Assembly: GCA_019114385.1 (NCBI GenBank)
Contig: DXFP01000053.1
Coordinates: 1-64,000 of the forward strand
Direction: 5' to 3'
DNA: 64,000 nt
Origin: Candidatus Ligilactobacillus excrementigallinarum
Lineage (GTDB): Bacteria; Bacillota; Bacilli; Lactobacillales; Lactobacillaceae
Below the pieces are notes generated by a model. That model was not told the origin of the DNA, did no database searches, and worked only from the letters and a program-made list of their open reading frames with translations. The position numbers and the translations under genes were made by a program. Below, piece by piece: positions 32,731-44,948 of the stretch; the stretch's first letter is position 1, and the number at the start of each line of letters is the position of its first letter.

Positions 32731-33984
32731 ATGGACTACGAAGTAGATGAAAACAACAAAGCTAACATCAAAGTTATTGGTGTTGGCGGTGCTGGCGGAA
32801 ATGCCGTAAATCGAATGATCGCAGAAGATGTAAAGGGTGTTGAATTTATTGCTGCAAACACAGATGTTCAAGCATTAAAAAATTCAAACGCTGAAACAAA
32901 AATTCAATTAGGACCTAAATTGACAAAGGGATTAGGTGCAGGTGCTAATCCTGATGTTGGTGAAAAAGCTGCTGAAGAAAGTGAAGAACAAATTTCAGAA
33001 GCTCTTCAAGGAGCAAATATGATTTTCGTTACTGCTGGTATGGGTGGCGGTACTGGAACAGGTGCTGCTCCGGTTATTGCTAAAGTAGCTAAAGAAATGG
33101 GAGCTTTAACTGTTGGGGTTGTAACTCGTCCATTTTCATTTGAAGGACCAAAGCGTGCTCGTTTTGCTGCAGAAGGTGTGCAAAAGATGAAAGAACACGT
33201 TGATACTTTAATTATCATTGCTAATAACCGATTATTAGAAATTGTTGATAAAAAGACTCCAATGTTGCAAGCATTTCAAGAAGCAGATAATGTTTTACGT
33301 CAAGGTGTTCAAGGAATTACTGACTTAATCACATCACCTGGTTATGTTAACTTGGACTTTGCTGATGTTACAACCGTTATGAAAGACAAGGGTTCAGCAT
33401 TGATGGGAATTGGTTCAGCTAATGGTGAAAATCGGATTGAAGAAGCTACAAAGAAAGCTATTTCTTCCCCATTATTGGAAGTTTCAATTGATGGTGCTGA
33501 ACAAGTGTTATTAAATATTACTGGTGGTCCAGACTTAAGTTTATTTGAAGCACAAACAGCTTCAGAAATTGTAACTAATGCTGCATCAAGTGACGTAAAC
33601 ATCATTTTTGGTACTTCAATTAATGAAAATCTTGAAGATGAAGTTGTCGTAACTGTAATTGCTACAGGAATTGATAAAAAACGTCATGCAAGAAAAACAG
33701 TTAAACCTGCAAATGGCAGTTTATTAAATGGCAACAATGCTAATAATGTAAATACATCAAATAATGCAAATCAAAATAATGTTCGGAATAATGATCCACT
33801 TGCAAACTGGGATATTACTACAGAAATGAACGGTGGAAATCGTAATAATACACAACGTGATAATTTCAATAATGTTGAAAAGAAGGATTTTGATGTATTT
33901 GGTTCATCATCAAGCAGTAACGGATATGATCAAGATGATGATGACGATAATATGCCACCATTTTTACGCCACCGTCGTAAATAA
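32731..33984 (+). CDS. ftsZ: Cell division protein FtsZ
   Basis: [15 protein letters not shown] tubulin signature; [10 protein letters not shown]-terminal peptide. Confidence 0.98.
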   Translation: MDYEVDENNKANIKVIGVGGAGGNAVNRMIAEDVKGVEFIAANTDVQALKNSNAETKIQLGPKLTKGLGAGANPDVGEKAAEESEEQISEALQGANMIFVTAGMGGGTGTGAAPVIAKVAKEMGALTVGVVTRPFSFEGPKRARFAAEGVQKMKEHVDTLIIIANNRLLEIVDKKTPMLQAFQEADNVLRQGVQGITDLITSPGYVNLDFADVTTVMKDKGSALMGIGSANGENRIEEATKKAISSPLLEVSIDGAEQVLLNITGGPDLSLFEAQTASEIVTNAASSDVNIIFGTSINENLEDEVVVTVIATGIDKKRHARKTVKPANGSLLNGNNANNVNTSNNANQNNVRNNDPLANWDITTEMNGGNRNNTQRDNFNNVEKKDFDVFGSSSSSNGYDQDDDDDNMPPFLRHRRK

Positions 33985-34002
33985 TAAAGGAGGCTTGCTA
34001 AT

Positions 34003-34434
34003 ATGTCTTTAAGCGAGAAGATTAGTCGTTTTTTTGATGGATATGATTCAACCGATCAACCAGAAAACGAAGTATCATCAAATACATATAGTTCCGATAC
34101 GGATTCTTCTTCAAATAATGATCAACGTGGCAGTCGCATTATGTCGATTGTTGGTAAAAATGACCATGCAGAAAAGAAAATCATGCTATTTGAACCTCGT
34201 GTGTTTTCTGATGTAAAACAAATTTCGACGAGACTATTAGATGGTCAAGCTGCAATTATAAATTTTCAACGGATGGATGATCAGCAGATACATCGAATCG
34301 TAGATTTCTTGTCAGGAGTTGTATTTGCTATTGAGGGTAATATTAAACGTATTGGCGAAGAAATTTTTCTGTGTACACCAGCTGATTTTGAAGTTGAAGG
34401 AATGCTAACTGAAACAAGTTTTCGAGATTTTTAG
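34003..34434 (+). CDS. sepF: Cell division protein SepF
   Basis: DUF552 core ISTRLLDGQAAIINFQRMDDQQIHRIVDFLSGVVFAIEGNIKRIGEEIFLCTP. Confidence 0.95.
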   Translation: MSLSEKISRFFDGYDSTDQPENEVSSNTYSSDTDSSSNNDQRGSRIMSIVGKNDHAEKKIMLFEPRVFSDVKQISTRLLDGQAAIINFQRMDDQQIHRIVDFLSGVVFAIEGNIKRIGEEIFLCTPADFEVEGMLTETSFRDF

Positions 34435-34447
34435 TAGGAGTTAAGGA

Positions 34448-34711
34448 TTGATAACATCGTCTATTATAATTGGTTTATTTAACCTATATACATTAGCAAT
34501 TATTATTTATTGTTTAATGTCTTGGTTTCCAGGAGCGTTACAAACAAAGTTCGGTAATTTATTAGCACGGATTGTTAATCCATTTTTGGATATCTTTCAT
34601 TTTATTCCGCCAATTTTTAACATTGATTTTTCACCAATTATTGCCTTGTTTGTATTGCAACTTGTAGAACAAGGATTATTATGGTTAATTAGAATAATTT
34701 TTCCGGCGTGA
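34448..34711 (+). CDS. YggT family membrane protein
   Basis: LMSWFPGALQTKFGNLLARIVNPFLDIFHFIPP. Confidence 0.92.
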   Translation: MITSSIIIGLFNLYTLAIIIYCLMSWFPGALQTKFGNLLARIVNPFLDIFHFIPPIFNIDFSPIIALFVLQLVEQGLLWLIRIIFPA

Positions 34712-35499
34712 TAAAAATGGATGAAAATGTATATCAGCATTTTAAAAGTAATGAACATGATATAGTTGATAAAATCGCAAATTTAATTGTTAAGGCTCAA
34801 CTAAATTATGAACCTGTATTAACTGATTTCTTTAATCCAAGAGAGAAATTTATTGCTCAAAGTTTGATTGGAAGGTATGAAGGGATAAAGTTAGCTGCAT
34901 TTGGTGGATATCATTTTGCTGAACGGCAGCGGGTTTTATTCTATCCTGATTACTTTCGATATGTAAAACAGGATTTTAAGTTAGCTTTAATGCAGATTAA
35001 TTATCCAGAAAAATTTGCTAAATTACATCATGGTCAAATTTTAGGAACATTAGCTAATTCTGGTATTAAACGTGATGTAATTGGAGATATTATTACTGAT
35101 GGATGTCATTGGCAGTTTCTGACTGAGGAGAAGTTAAGCGACTATTTAAAAAATGAGATTACAAGAATTGGTAAAATTAATGTTCGACTAGAACAAGTTG
35201 ACATGAATAAATTGATTACACCAATAAATTCATGGAATCAACAGGTGATATTACTTTCTTCATTAAGACTAGATTCATTTATTTCAAGCGCATTTAAAAT
35301 TTCAAGATCCAAAGCAAAAACTTTAGTTGCTAATGATTTAGTTCAAGTAAATTGGGCCGAAGTTAGTCAAGCAGATTATCAAATTGCTAAATTTGATATT
35401 ATTTCTGTTCGTAGATATGGTCGAATCAGATTAGATAAAATTCTTGGTAAAACACGAAAACAAAAACTCAAAGCAGAAGTTTCAATTATCAAAAAATAA
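34708..35499 (+). CDS. ylmH: S4-domain RNA-binding protein YlmH
   Basis: RLDSFISSAFKISRSKAKTLVANDLVQVNW S4 domain; cluster position. Confidence 0.9.
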   Translation: MIKMDENVYQHFKSNEHDIVDKIANLIVKAQLNYEPVLTDFFNPREKFIAQSLIGRYEGIKLAAFGGYHFAERQRVLFYPDYFRYVKQDFKLALMQINYPEKFAKLHHGQILGTLANSGIKRDVIGDIITDGCHWQFLTEEKLSDYLKNEITRIGKINVRLEQVDMNKLITPINSWNQQVILLSSLRLDSFISSAFKISRSKAKTLVANDLVQVNWAEVSQADYQIAKFDIISVRRYGRIRLDKILGKTRKQKLKAEVSIIKK

Positions 35500-35608
35500 T
35501 TCAAGATAATGCCATTTGATTCTAAGATAATTGTAAAATTCTTAATTTTTTATAGCTAATGACAGCTAATCAATGTTAAAATGTGTTAATGTAGTGGAGG
35601 TGATAGGG

Positions 35609-36361
35609 ATGGCTTTGACCCCCTTAGATATTCATAATAAAGAATTTCACGTTAAATTACGTGGATATGATCAAGATGAAGTAAATGAATTTTTGGATCA
35701 AATTATTAAAGATTACGAAGCATTATTAAAAGAAAATGATTCATTGCGTGATAGTTTGAAACAAAATGAGGAAAAGTTAAAATACTTTAATGACTTAAAA
35801 GATTCATTGAATCAATCAATTATCGTTGCACAGGAAGCTGCTGATAAAGTTAAAGCCAACTCTCAACGTGAAGCTGAAATTATTAACCGTGAAGCACAAA
35901 AGCAAGGTCAAGATATTATTGATCAAGCCAATGAAAAAGCACGGAATATCATTGATGAATCATCCAAAAAAGCCAAAAAATTGGCAATTGAAACAGATGA
36001 TTTACGTAAACAAGCTCGTATTTTCCGTCAAAAATTGCAAGTAATGATGGAATCACAACTTGAAGTTGTTAAGGGTAGCGAATGGGACGAAATCTTGAAA
36101 CAAGGTAAAACAAGCAGTTATGAAGAAATTCAAGATGCAATTCGTCAAGATGAGACTCTTGATAAAGAAACTGCACGTGAAATCAAGCCGGTTCAAGATG
36201 ACGAAGAATTTAATTTCCAACCCGTTCAACCAGAACCTGAAGAAAATACTTCAAATGGTGAATCAGAAACAGTCGTTGTCTTTCCAGACAATGATGATCA
36301 AACAGCATCAAATGATGATTTAAACGGTCAACACTTTGCTCCAGATGACAATGAACAATAA
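35609..36361 (+). CDS. divIVA: Cell division initiation protein DivIVA
   Basis: [32 protein letters not shown]; start moved from 35573. Confidence 0.95.
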   Translation: MALTPLDIHNKEFHVKLRGYDQDEVNEFLDQIIKDYEALLKENDSLRDSLKQNEEKLKYFNDLKDSLNQSIIVAQEAADKVKANSQREAEIINREAQKQGQDIIDQANEKARNIIDESSKKAKKLAIETDDLRKQARIFRQKLQVMMESQLEVVKGSEWDEILKQGKTSSYEEIQDAIRQDETLDKETAREIKPVQDDEEFNFQPVQPEPEENTSNGESETVVVFPDNDDQTASNDDLNGQHFAPDDNEQ

Positions 36362-36394
36362 AACGATTTTTTAATTAAGAACACGACAAAATTA

Positions 36395-36605
36395 TATAAT
36401 TTAAGCGAGTCAGTGATGGTGGAAGGCTGATAATTCAATGTAATTTATGTTATCATCTTAATTTACATAATTTTGAACATCTATTAAGTAGAAATTATCG
36501 TTTCATCTCGTTATCGATGATTAATGAGGAGATGTAAAATCTCAAATTATGGGTGGTACCACGAAAATCTCGTCCCGTTGCGGACGGGATTTTTTATTTT
36601 TGAAA
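36395..36605 (+). promoter_or_regulatory. T-box leader upstream of ileS
   Basis: GGTGGTACCACG near 36552; terminator CGTCCCGTtgcGGACGGGATTTTTT; candidate specifier ATC in 'tgttatcatctt'. Confidence 0.9.
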
Positions 36606-36616
36606 GGAGAATTTGA

Positions 36617-39412
36617 ATGCGAATTAAAAAAACCTTGAATATGGGTAGAACTAAATTCCCAATGCGCGGTAATCTTCCAGTTAAAGAAGTAGAACGGCAA
36701 AAAGTTTGGGAAGAAAATAAAATTTATGAACAACGGCAAAAATTAAATGAAGGCAAGCCAACGTTTGTTTTACATGATGGCCCTCCATATGCAAACGGAA
36801 ATATTCATATGGGACATGCAATGAATAAAATTTCAAAAGATTTCATCGTTCGTTCTAAATCAATGATGGGCTTTCGTGCTCCATTCGTTCCAGGGTGGGA
36901 TACTCACGGTTTACCGATTGAACAACAATTGAAGAAGCAAGGTGTTGATCGCAAAGCGCTTTCAATTGCAGAATTTCGTGAAAAATGTCGTGAATATGCA
37001 TTGAAGCAAGTGGATAAGCAACGGAATGATTTTAAACGTCTTGGTATTTCAGCGGAATGGGATAACCCATATGTAACATTAGATCCAAAATTTGAAGCTG
37101 AAGAAGTTCGAATCTTTGGTAAAATGGTAGAAAAAGGCTTGATTTATAAAGGCCGTAAGCCAGTTTACTGGTCATGGTCAAGTGAATCTGCACTTGCTGA
37201 AGCCGAAGTTGAATATCATGATGTAACGTCTCCATCTGCATTTTATGGCGAAAAAATTATTGATGGCAAAGGTATTTTAGATGATGACACGTATATGGTT
37301 GTTTGGACAACAACTCCGTGGACAATTCCAGGTTCAGAAGGAATTACAGTTTCAGCTGATTTTGAATATTCAGTAATTCAACATGATGATGATTCACGCA
37401 AATTTGTAATTGCAACTGAATTGTTAGAAAAAGATGCTGAATTATTTGGCTGGAAGAATATCAAAACACTTAAAACTGTTAAGGGTTCTGATTTGGAAAA
37501 CATGATTGCTCAACATCCATTTGATAAGGAACGTTCATTAGTTGTAATGTTAGGCGATTTTGTCACATTAGATGCTGGTACTGGTCTAGTTCATACTGCT
37601 CCAGGATTTGGTGAAGATGACTATAAAGTTGGAATGAAATATGGATTGGATGTTTTCGCACCAGTCGACGCTAAAGGTTATTTGACAGAAGAAGCTGGTG
37701 AAGATTTTGCTGGAGTCTTCTATGAAGATGCAAACCAAATTTCATTAGACAAATTAAAAGCAGCAGATGCATTAATTTTGCAAATGGATTATGAACACAG
37801 TTACCCATTTGACTGGCGAACGAAGAAACCAATTATTTTCCGGGCAACTCCACAATGGTTTGCTTCAGTTGATAAAATTCGTGATGATATTTTAGATGCA
37901 ATTGATAACGTTGAATTTATGCCTGAATGGGGTCAAAAACGATTACATAATATGATTCGTGATCGTGGCGACTGGGTAATTTCACGGCAGCGTGTCTGGG
38001 GTGTCCCATTACCAATTTTCTATGGTGAAGATGGCGAAGCAATTATGACACCTGAAACAATTGAACATGTCGCACAATTGATTGAAAAGCATGGGTCAAA
38101 TATTTGGTTTGAAAAAGATGCTAAAGAATTATTACCAGAAGGTTTTACAAGCGAACACTCTCCAAATGGAACCTTTACAAAAGAAACAGATATTATGGAT
38201 GTATGGTTTGATTCTGGTTCATCTCACCAAGGTGTACTTGCAAGTCGGGATTATTTGACATATCCTTCAGATTTAGTCCTTGAAGGTTCTGATCAATACC
38301 GCGGATGGTTTAACTCAAGTTTAATTACAAGTGTAGCTGTATCAGGCAAAGCTCCATATAAACATGTAATTTCTCAAGGATTTACTTTAGATGCCAATGG
38401 ACACAAGATGAGTAAATCACTTGGAAACGTAATTGTTCCAAATGATGTAATTAAGCAAATGGGTGCTGAAATTATTCGTTTATGGGTATTAAGTGCAGAT
38501 ACATCCGCTGATGTTCGGGTTTCAATGGGAAGTTTCCAACAAATTTCTGAAAGTTATCGTAAGATTCGAAATACATTTAGATTCTTGCTTTCTAATGTTG
38601 CCGATTTTGATCCAAAAGAAAATACTGTAGCATTTGATGAATTAGAAGCAATTGATCAGTATATGGAAATCAAGGCAAATCAATTTACCAAAGAAATTTT
38701 GGATGACTATGCCAAATATGATTTCAACGACATTTATAAGAAAGTTATCAAGTTTATCACTGCTGACTTATCTGCGTTCTATTTAGATATTGCCAAAGAC
38801 GTTATCTATATTGAAGAAGCAAATGGTCATAAGCGTCGTTCAATGCAAACTGTTTTGTACGACATTGTGGTGCGCTTAGCTAAATTATTAACTCCAGTAA
38901 TTCCACATACAACCGAAGAAGTATGGGAATACTTAAAAGAAGAAGAACAATTTGTTCAATTAGCTGAAATGCCAGAAGTAAATTACTACGATGGTCAAAC
39001 TCAAGTTATCGAAGACTGGGCTCGATTCATGAAAGTAAGAGCAAATGTATACAAATCACTTGAAATCGCGCGTGATAACAAGTTAATTGGTAAATCATTC
39101 GAAGCTCATGTTAAATTGTATGTAACTGATGGAATTCATGCAGAATTAGAAAACTTGGGTGCTGACTTGAGACAAGCAATGATTGTTTCTCAATTAGATA
39201 TTTTAACAATGGATGATGCTCCTGAAGATGCAGATGACTATGATGAAGTTAAAGTTATAGTTGAGAAGGCAGAAGGAGAAGTTTGCCCTCGTTGCCGGAT
39301 GATTAAGAACGATATTGGTACTGATTCTGATTTACCAGAAATTTGTGCACATTGTGCTGAAATTGTGCGTCATGATTTCCCAGAAGCACTTGAAGAAGGT
39401 TTAGAAAAATAA
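36617..39412 (+). CDS. ileS: Isoleucyl-tRNA synthetase
   Basis: [29 protein letters not shown]-terminal Zn CPRCRM..CAHC. Confidence 0.98.
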   Translation: MRIKKTLNMGRTKFPMRGNLPVKEVERQKVWEENKIYEQRQKLNEGKPTFVLHDGPPYANGNIHMGHAMNKISKDFIVRSKSMMGFRAPFVPGWDTHGLPIEQQLKKQGVDRKALSIAEFREKCREYALKQVDKQRNDFKRLGISAEWDNPYVTLDPKFEAEEVRIFGKMVEKGLIYKGRKPVYWSWSSESALAEAEVEYHDVTSPSAFYGEKIIDGKGILDDDTYMVVWTTTPWTIPGSEGITVSADFEYSVIQHDDDSRKFVIATELLEKDAELFGWKNIKTLKTVKGSDLENMIAQHPFDKERSLVVMLGDFVTLDAGTGLVHTAPGFGEDDYKVGMKYGLDVFAPVDAKGYLTEEAGEDFAGVFYEDANQISLDKLKAADALILQMDYEHSYPFDWRTKKPIIFRATPQWFASVDKIRDDILDAIDNVEFMPEWGQKRLHNMIRDRGDWVISRQRVWGVPLPIFYGEDGEAIMTPETIEHVAQLIEKHGSNIWFEKDAKELLPEGFTSEHSPNGTFTKETDIMDVWFDSGSSHQGVLASRDYLTYPSDLVLEGSDQYRGWFNSSLITSVAVSGKAPYKHVISQGFTLDANGHKMSKSLGNVIVPNDVIKQMGAEIIRLWVLSADTSADVRVSMGSFQQISESYRKIRNTFRFLLSNVADFDPKENTVAFDELEAIDQYMEIKANQFTKEILDDYAKYDFNDIYKKVIKFITADLSAFYLDIAKDVIYIEEANGHKRRSMQTVLYDIVVRLAKLLTPVIPHTTEEVWEYLKEEEQFVQLAEMPEVNYYDGQTQVIEDWARFMKVRANVYKSLEIARDNKLIGKSFEAHVKLYVTDGIHAELENLGADLRQAMIVSQLDILTMDDAPEDADDYDEVKVIVEKAEGEVCPRCRMIKNDIGTDSDLPEICAHCAEIVRHDFPEALEEGLEK

Positions 39413-39420
39413 TAAATCTA

Positions 39421-39640
39421 AAAGACGTGTCAAAACATAAAAAACAGCATGTTTTAAAAAACGAACGAATTATGTAGTATTGATTCGGAGATTTTTGAAT
39501 TTGCAGATATGTTTGTTTTGGAACTCGATTATGTAGGTTTATAAAAAGAGGTTGGACTTATGTCACAACCTCTTTTTATATTCGCATAAAGGACATCTCC
39601 GTAAGTTCAAAATTTTCTAAATCTTACCGAGTTTTTTAGT
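39421..39640 (-). repeat. Copy 5 of dispersed repeat: inverted full element plus a degenerate second arm on the other side of a shared hairpin
   Basis: Reverse complement of 39421-39578 aligns along its length with copies 7 and 8; 39579-39640 (ttcgcataaaggacatctccgtaagttcaaaa...) resembles a forward arm. Confidence 0.75.
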
Positions 39641-39763
39641 TCTATCATATTTTCTTTTTATCACAGAGGCATGCATTTTGTGTATAATGATAATTAGTTA
39701 AACTATATTTTTTAATTAAACTTTGCTATGATAATGTTTAAAGTAAATAAATGAGGAATAAAA

Positions 39764-40306
39764 ATGGATTTTAAAGAAAAAGTATTATCTATAAAAAATA
39801 TTTTTGATGGTAAAGTAGTTCATCTTGATCAAGAAACAGTTCAGTTACCAGATGGCAATCAAGCACAACGAGAGATCATTCGGCACCCAGGTGCAGTTGG
39901 AATTATTGCAATTACAGACAGCAATAAGATTGTTTTGATTCGACAATGGCGTGCACCATTGAATCAAGTAACATTGGAAATTCCAGCAGGAAAAATTGAA
40001 CTAAGTGAACAAGATAATCCATTACTAACAGCAAAAAGAGAATTAAATGAAGAGACTCGCTTCGCAGCTGACGATTTTGAGTTGGTTTCAAAGTTCTATA
40101 CTTCTCCAGGTTTTGCTGATGAAATTATGTATCTTTATCATGCAGTTAATTTAAAAGCAGTTAAAGAAGAGTTACCACAAGATAAAGATGAATTTTTAGA
40201 ATTAGTTGAATTAAGTCCTGCAGAAGTTCAGAAGGCAATTGAAAATGGTGAAATTTGCGATGCTAAAACATTAATGGCAATTATGTTTTGGCAAATGATG
40301 GAGTAG
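39764..40306 (+). CDS. nudF: NUDIX hydrolase (ADP-ribose pyrophosphatase)
   Basis: GKIELSEQDNPLLTAKRELNEETRF Nudix box. Confidence 0.9.
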   Translation: MDFKEKVLSIKNIFDGKVVHLDQETVQLPDGNQAQREIIRHPGAVGIIAITDSNKIVLIRQWRAPLNQVTLEIPAGKIELSEQDNPLLTAKRELNEETRFAADDFELVSKFYTSPGFADEIMYLYHAVNLKAVKEELPQDKDEFLELVELSPAEVQKAIENGEICDAKTLMAIMFWQMME

Positions 40307-40310
40307 TCTA

Positions 40311-40652
40311 ATGAGAACAGATGATAAACGCACATTTTATGATCAGGAATCCGATGAAGAACCTTTAAGAAGAAGTCGACAACCACAATTCGATGAACCT
40401 AAACAATTAAAACGTCATCAAGCAGATGATGAACAAGCTAAATTTTGGAATAAATTTAAGCGAAAGCAACCAGAAAAAAATCAATCAGAACCAATGGAAC
40501 AGTATTCGCGAGTAGCTCAGAAGCAGCGAGATATTGATGAAGAAAATGAACGTAAAACGCGAGAATTAGGCAAAAAACTAAATAAAGTTATTTTTATTTT
40601 AATTGGATTAATTGTCATAACTTATTTGATAATGAGATTTGTTAATTTTTAG
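40311..40652 (+). CDS. Hypothetical tail-anchored protein
   Basis: Charged N-terminus, C-terminal TM; translationally coupled to neighbours. Confidence 0.7.
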   Translation: MRTDDKRTFYDQESDEEPLRRSRQPQFDEPKQLKRHQADDEQAKFWNKFKRKQPEKNQSEPMEQYSRVAQKQRDIDEENERKTRELGKKLNKVIFILIGLIVITYLIMRFVNF

Positions 40653-40662
40653 GAGGCATTAA

Positions 40663-41355
40663 ATGAGATATGGAATAATTTGTGCAATGGAAGAAGAAAT
40701 CAAAGAATTACTTGCACATTTGAATGACCAAAAAGAAACTCGAATTGGAAAAATGAAATTTTATGAAGGACAAATTAATAATCAAAGTGTTGTTTTAGTA
40801 GAATCTGGGATTGGTAAAGTTCAATCAGGAGTTACTACTGCATTTTTGATTCAGAATTTTAAAGTTGATTGTGTAATTAATTCTGGATCAGCAGGGGGAA
40901 TTGGAGATGGTTTGCATGTTGGTGATGTAGTTTTATCGACTGGAACAGCATACCATGATGCCGATGCAACTGCATTTGGTTATAAAAAAGGTCAGTTGCC
41001 TGGTCAACCACAAATTTTCCCAGCAAGTCAAGAATTGATTGGTAAGGTAAAAAGAGCAGCTGAAAAGAACGATTTAACAATTAAAGAAGGATTGATTGTA
41101 ACTGGGGATCAATTTATTGATTCAAGCAAAAAAATTGCAAAGATAAAAGCAATCTATCCAGATGCACTCTGTTGTGAAATGGAAGGCGCTGCAGTTGGAC
41201 AAGTGGCATGTGAATTTGACATTCCATACTTGGTAATTCGTGCAATGTCAGATGTCGGAGATGAAGATGCAGGTCAAACTTTTGATGAATTTATTATTGA
41301 TGCTGGAAAACGTTCAGCTAAAATGATTTTAACTTTATTAGCGGAAGAGGCATAA
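40663..41355 (+). CDS. mtnN: 5'-methylthioadenosine/S-adenosylhomocysteine nucleosidase
   Basis: MRYGIICAMEEEIKELL, SGIGKVQSG, CCEMEGAAVGQ. Confidence 0.96.
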   Translation: MRYGIICAMEEEIKELLAHLNDQKETRIGKMKFYEGQINNQSVVLVESGIGKVQSGVTTAFLIQNFKVDCVINSGSAGGIGDGLHVGDVVLSTGTAYHDADATAFGYKKGQLPGQPQIFPASQELIGKVKRAAEKNDLTIKEGLIVTGDQFIDSSKKIAKIKAIYPDALCCEMEGAAVGQVACEFDIPYLVIRAMSDVGDEDAGQTFDEFIIDAGKRSAKMILTLLAEEA

Positions 41356-41358
41356 ATT

Positions 41359-42513
41359 ATGAATAAAATTTATTTAGATAATGCTGCGACTACGCCAATG
41401 GCTCCAGAAGTGATTGATTCAATGACAAAAGCGATGCAAAATGTATTTGGAAATGCTTCTGCAGTAAATTCATTTGGCAGAGACGCACGCTTTGTTTTAG
41501 ATCAAAGCAGACATATTATTGCGCAATCAATTAATGCTAAATTAGACAACGAAATCATTTTTACAAGTGGTGGAACTGAAAGTGATAATACCGCAATTAT
41601 TCAAACTGCAATGAAACGTAAGAATGAAGGCCGTCACTTGATTACGACTGCGATTGAACATGAAGCAGTTTTAAAGCCAATGCATTATTTAGAAACTCAA
41701 GGATTTGAAGTTACGTATTTACCAGTTGATAAAAATGGTTTAATTAGTTTAGAAGATTTGAAGCGTGAGTTACGTGACGACACAATTTTAGTTTCTATTA
41801 TGAGCGGTAATAATGAAGTTGGAAGTCGAATGCCCATTCATGAAATTGGAGAAATTGTAGCAAATTCTAATGCTTGGTTTCATACGGATGCAGTTCAAGC
41901 TTATGGATTAGTAGATATAGATGTTCAGGCTGATCATATTGATCTATTATCAACTTCTGCCCATAAATTAAATGGACCTAAATTCTTAGGATTCTTATAT
42001 GAACGTGATGGACTAAAACTTGAACCATACATTAGAGGCGGAGATCAGGAAGTTATGCGACGTGCTGGAACAGAAAACGTTCCTGCAATTGCGGGTTTTG
42101 CTACTGCAGTTAAGATCGATGATTCCGAGGAAAAAGCTAAGCGGACAAAACGCTATTATGGCTTCAAGCACCAATTGATTGATGGATTAAAGAAAAATCA
42201 AATTGATTTTGAGGTAAATGGGAAAGTAGATCAAGGAGAATTACCTCACGTAATTAATATTTGGTTTAAAGGGATCCCAAACGATGCGTTCATTACCAAT
42301 CTTGATTTAAACGGGATTGCGGTGGCTGCTGGCTCAGCTTGTACAGCAGGTTCTTTGGAACCATCTCATGTGTTAAAAGCAATGTTTGGGAAGGATTCAA
42401 AACGGACAACTGAATCAATTCGATTTAGTTTTGGAATTGAAAATACGGCTGAAGAAATTGATCAAACTGTGGCAGCAATTACTAAAATCGTTAATCGTTT
42501 TAAAAATAAATAA
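41359..42513 (+). CDS. Cysteine desulfurase (second paralogue, MnmA-associated)
   Basis: MNKIYLDNAATTPMAPEV, SAHKLNGPKFLGF, GSACTAGSLEPSHVL. Confidence 0.94.
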   Translation: MNKIYLDNAATTPMAPEVIDSMTKAMQNVFGNASAVNSFGRDARFVLDQSRHIIAQSINAKLDNEIIFTSGGTESDNTAIIQTAMKRKNEGRHLITTAIEHEAVLKPMHYLETQGFEVTYLPVDKNGLISLEDLKRELRDDTILVSIMSGNNEVGSRMPIHEIGEIVANSNAWFHTDAVQAYGLVDIDVQADHIDLLSTSAHKLNGPKFLGFLYERDGLKLEPYIRGGDQEVMRRAGTENVPAIAGFATAVKIDDSEEKAKRTKRYYGFKHQLIDGLKKNQIDFEVNGKVDQGELPHVINIWFKGIPNDAFITNLDLNGIAVAAGSACTAGSLEPSHVLKAMFGKDSKRTTESIRFSFGIENTAEEIDQTVAAITKIVNRFKNK

Positions 42514-42524
42514 GGAGAAGAATT

Positions 42525-42866
42525 ATGGCATACACAGAAATTGCACAAATTAAAGGAGATCCACAAAAATATCGTTTATCAAGTCAGATTAAAAAGTATT
42601 CTTTGCGAGATGTAGGTTTTGTTGAATCTGAAAGCGGAAAATTTCAATTAGAACGCGCATTAGATCCATCATCACCATATAATCAAGGCTTTAAATTCAA
42701 AATGACGGTTGATTCAGAATTGAAAAAATTTAAAATGGCAACAACGACTGCTAATGGAATACGTGAAGTCGATGTTCATCAAGGAAAAGATGTTGAAACT
42801 CATTTGGAACAATTGAATTATATTTTAGATAATTTAATTGAACGCGAAATTATTGAAAAATGTTAA
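42525..42866 (+). CDS. DUF1831-like protein
   Basis: 113 aa between cysteine desulfurase and mnmA, a conserved position in lactobacilli. Confidence 0.75.
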   Translation: MAYTEIAQIKGDPQKYRLSSQIKKYSLRDVGFVESESGKFQLERALDPSSPYNQGFKFKMTVDSELKKFKMATTTANGIREVDVHQGKDVETHLEQLNYILDNLIEREIIEKC

Positions 42867-42901
42867 TTTCTTATTTTTTATAAGAAAAAGTTATGGTCCT
42901 C

Positions 42902-42931
42902 TTGCAATAGGGGACTTTTCGTGTTTATAAT
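42902..42931 (+). promoter_or_regulatory. Putative mnmA promoter
   Basis: TTGCAA (42902-42907)-18 bp-TATAAT (42926-42931), overlapping hairpin GTCCTC/GGGGAC. Confidence 0.5.
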
Positions 42932-42986
42932 GGATAATACTGAACAAGACGACCTTCAAATCGTTAATGATTCAGAATCTAAATGA

Positions 42987-44129
<1,143 letters not shown>

Positions 44130-44136
44130 TGATTTT

Positions 44137-44180
44137 CAAGAGGTGCGACATAAGTCCAGCCTCTATTTTTTTACCTGTTT
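44137..44180 (+). repeat. Copy 6 (hairpin-only remnant) of dispersed intergenic repeat
   Basis: aagaggtgcgacataagtccagcctctattttttt. Confidence 0.7.
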
Positions 44181-44282
44181 TTCATATTTTATCTTATTTT
44201 CTTTTTTTAAATTTCATCAACTTTATCTTCATTGAAGAAGTAGTATATAATAGAATTAACTATAAAATTAGAGGAAATAAAA

Positions 44283-44939
44283 ATGACAAAATTATATTTT
44301 GTAAGACATGGAAAAACAGAATGGAATTTAGAAGGCAGATATCAAGGTTCAAAGGGTGATTCACCTTTACTTCCAGAAAGTTATGAAGAAATCAAAGAAC
44401 TTGCAGCTTATTTGAAAAAGATTAAGTTTGCTAAAATTTACTGTAGTCCATTAAAACGTACAATGACTACTGCACGAGAAATTAAGAAATATCTTAATCA
44501 GCCTGGAATTCAAATTGAAGCAGATCAGGCATTCATGGAATTTAATTTAGGTAAGATGGAAAAAATGAAATTTACAGATGCTGAGGCAAAATATCCAGAA
44601 GAAGTAAATAATTTTCGTCATCATCCTGATAAATATGATCCAACTACAATCCATGGTGAATCGTATGTTGATTTATTTAATCGGATGACTCCTAAAATTA
44701 AAGAGATTTGTCAGCGTTATCCAGACGAAAATATTTTAATTGTCAGTCATGGAGCAGCATTAGGTGCAGAAATCCGACATTTAATGGGAGTTGATTTAGC
44801 TCATTTACGCGATAAAGGCGGATTAGCAAATACAAGCACGACGATTTTGCAAACAAATGATGGCAAACAATTTAAGTGCTTAGCATGGAACAAAACAGAT
44901 TATTTGAAGCGGAAGTTAGACGCAACTGATGTAATTTAG
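44283..44939 (+). CDS. Histidine phosphatase (phosphoglycerate mutase-like)
   Basis: KLYFVRHGKTEWNLEGRYQG. Confidence 0.92.
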   Translation: MTKLYFVRHGKTEWNLEGRYQGSKGDSPLLPESYEEIKELAAYLKKIKFAKIYCSPLKRTMTTAREIKKYLNQPGIQIEADQAFMEFNLGKMEKMKFTDAEAKYPEEVNNFRHHPDKYDPTTIHGESYVDLFNRMTPKIKEICQRYPDENILIVSHGAALGAEIRHLMGVDLAHLRDKGGLANTSTTILQTNDGKQFKCLAWNKTDYLKRKLDATDVI

Positions 44940-44948
44940 GTGGTAAGT

